Origin: an uncultured Oscillospiraceae bacterium
GTDB taxonomy: Bacteria; Bacillota; Clostridia; Oscillospirales; Acutalibacteraceae
NCBI GenBank assembly: GCA_900555705.1
Contig: USLV01000092.1
Location: 1-6,020, forward strand
Length of the DNA: 6,020 bases
Direction: 5' to 3'
Part shown: piece after piece, positions 4,828 through 6,020 of the stretch
Layout of the letters: every line of letters starts with the position of its first letter
How positions within the stretch are numbered: position 1 is the first letter of the stretch
Notes under the pieces: generated by a model
Told to the model about the DNA's origin: nothing
Seen by the model: only the letters and a program-made list of their open reading frames with translations
The model's database searches: none
Made by a program: the position numbers and the translations under genes

Positions 4828-5986
4828 GTTGCTCCTCCTTTTTCTGTTCGGCCATCCATTGCTCCCACAAAAACGCCATCCGTTCCCGTTCGCCTTCCAC
4901 TATCGCAGAGGGAGACACCGTTCCGGCATAGGCCTCCAAACGCCGCCTATGCTCCTCCGCTGCCGCAGCATCACCCCTGCGAAAAAAAGCATAGGCAGCA
5001 AAAAACCGCTGAAAAAACGGGTCGTTTTCCCATTCACGCATCCAAACCTGCATTGGCTCGTCCTCCAACAACGCCAGCTGCGATTCCCGGCGCGGGCCGA
5101 GCAGCTCCCAAAAGCTGTATTCCAAAAACAGTGCCGTCCGAACCTCCATCGACAGGCTCCAACAGGTACTCAGCAGCTCATAGATCGCCATATAGACCCG
5201 CGCTCCCTCCAGACGATCCGCCAGATACCAGCAGCCGATTGCCTTCCAGATGCCGTTATCCGATTCCGGTTCACCCTCGGCAGCAAGCCGCATCCATTCC
5301 TCCGGAAGCTCGCTCAGCCGGTTCCCGTCCGCTGCACTTTGCCAGACACGCAGCTGTATTTCCCATCGCCGACGCTCTTCTCCACTTTTCCGGAGCCGGA
5401 ACACCAGATCTCCCTCGTTCGACCCCAGCTCATTTCCATGCGGGACAGCGCAGAAAACACCCCAGACCAGTCCGAGGGAAACCAACAGCCAGCAAAATCC
5501 GGCCCATGGGCTTTCAGACGGCAGCAACGCATAAAACGGCAGCGCCACAAGAGCAGCGAGCAGGTTGGCGACAGCGCCGCCGAGCAGATAACGCGTATAT
5601 CGCAGCGGTTCTTTCGCTGGCGGCAGCATCCGAACGCCATCGAGAACCGGTCTTTTCCGGGGCTTTTCGAGACGCCATCGCCCGTTCGTCAGCCGAAGCC
5701 GCAGGGCTGTATCTCCGGAATGACGCATCCGACACCAGCCGTCGGCGCGTCCTCCCAGGTAGTGGCCGAGAGCATGCGCCAGCCAGTGCAGCAGGCAGGC
5801 AATACAGCTGCTGCCGATCAGCCAGAGAATACTCAGCCAATAGGAGTGCCGCTCCAGAAGCTGTGAAAATGGTTCCCGGATCCCATGCGCCAGCAACAGC
5901 GCCAGCAACGGCCACAGCATATATAAGGCAAATCGGAAACGTGCGCGCTCCCGCCCGGTTCCTTCCGCCGTCTCCGGCTGCTCCAT
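4742..5986 (-). CDS. M50-like membrane protein with degenerate HExxH motif
   Basis: 414 residues. Four likely membrane segments lie at about 18-36, 49-70, 132-157 and 161-182. The second runs into HWLAHALGHYLGG (67-79). This matches the HELGH zinc motif of M50 site-2-protease relatives, except that the catalytic Glu is Ala72; both His (71, 75) remain. The later GNELGSNEGD (184-193) occupies the place of the third-ligand NDG/DG region, with Glu191 where Asp is usual. VRMLPPAKEP (118-127) and the helical part with RRRWEIQLRVWQ (205-216) and ELPEEWMRL (226-234) resemble a clostridial group of M50-like proteins. From about 245 to 385 the sequence is helical and TPR-like. The last 27 residues, low in complexity, are read over rimM in another frame. 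The start ATG has GGGGGAG eight nt upstream. Probably a membrane pseudoprotease or scaffold; function unknown. Confidence 0.7.
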   Translation of the reverse strand: MEQPETAEGTGRERARFRFALYMLWPLLALLLAHGIREPFSQLLERHSYWLSILWLIGSSCIACLLHWLAHALGHYLGGRADGWCRMRHSGDTALRLRLTNGRWRLEKPRKRPVLDGVRMLPPAKEPLRYTRYLLGGAVANLLAALVALPFYALLPSESPWAGFCWLLVSLGLVWGVFCAVPHGNELGSNEGDLVFRLRKSGEERRRWEIQLRVWQSAADGNRLSELPEEWMRLAAEGEPESDNGIWKAIGCWYLADRLEGARVYMAIYELLSTCWSLSMEVRTALFLEYSFWELLGPRRESQLALLEDEPMQVWMREWENDPFFQRFFAAYAFFRRGDAAAAEEHRRRLEAYAGTVSPSAIVEGERERMAFLWEQWMAEQKKEEQHAEEAVSGSRTDCGNPRGAGGSTGSAVV

Positions 5987-6020
5987 TGTTCTCTCTCCCC
6001 CATTTCCACGGATTCAAAAA

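Noticed and set aside
4826..5866. 346-codon plus-strand open frame
   Set aside because: Antisense to the M50-like gene, which has membrane segments, a ribosome binding site and an operon position; this frame has none.
6014..6020. End of an upstream minus-strand gene (TGA at 6016-6014)
   Set aside because: Only one codon before it lies in the window, too little to support a gene call.

Overview
The window looks like one end of a draft contig from a moderately high-GC (upper fifties percent by eye) Bacillota, most likely a clostridial or Oscillospirales-type gut anaerobe. The evidence is an HPr with both His15 and Ser46, strong sigma-A-type promoters, GGAGG-type ribosome binding sites, and the gene families present: a clostridial-type MATE exporter, an ECF transporter S component and an M50-like membrane protein beside rimM-trmD. 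The assignment to a lineage is inference. The first 48 bases are not biological. They are Illumina Nextera adapter with an i7 index, so the true sequence begins at 49.

Layout. 49-249 (+) is the C-terminal end of a membrane protein resembling an ECF-transporter substrate-binding (S) component. 250-528 is non-coding and packed with hairpins, including two nearly identical 35-nt stem-loops that close the convergent genes on either side. 529-1992 (-) encodes a complete MATE exporter with a clear extended -10 promoter. 2124-2927 (-) encodes a tocopherol-cyclase-like protein of unknown role. A strong intrinsic terminator at 2990-3026 separates it from ptsH (HPr, 3049-3312, -), which has its own near-consensus promoter. 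3313-3568 holds that promoter and a set of overlapping, mutually exclusive inverted repeats. trmD (3569-4321), rimM (4321-4827) and an M50-like membrane protein (4742-5986) form a tight operon on the minus strand, with 1-nt and 86-nt overlaps.

Functionally, rimM and trmD are a classic translation pair (30S maturation and tRNA m1G37). The M50-like protein upstream has lost the glutamate of the HExxH motif and overprints the start of rimM. The usual downstream partner rplS is absent; its place is taken by the 3' hairpin region and then the separately promoted ptsH. I do not see a mobile element, CRISPR array or defence system. The points most worth following up are the likely pseudoprotease overlapping rimM, the hairpin cluster at 250-528, the tocopherol-cyclase-like gene, and the alternative hairpins after trmD.
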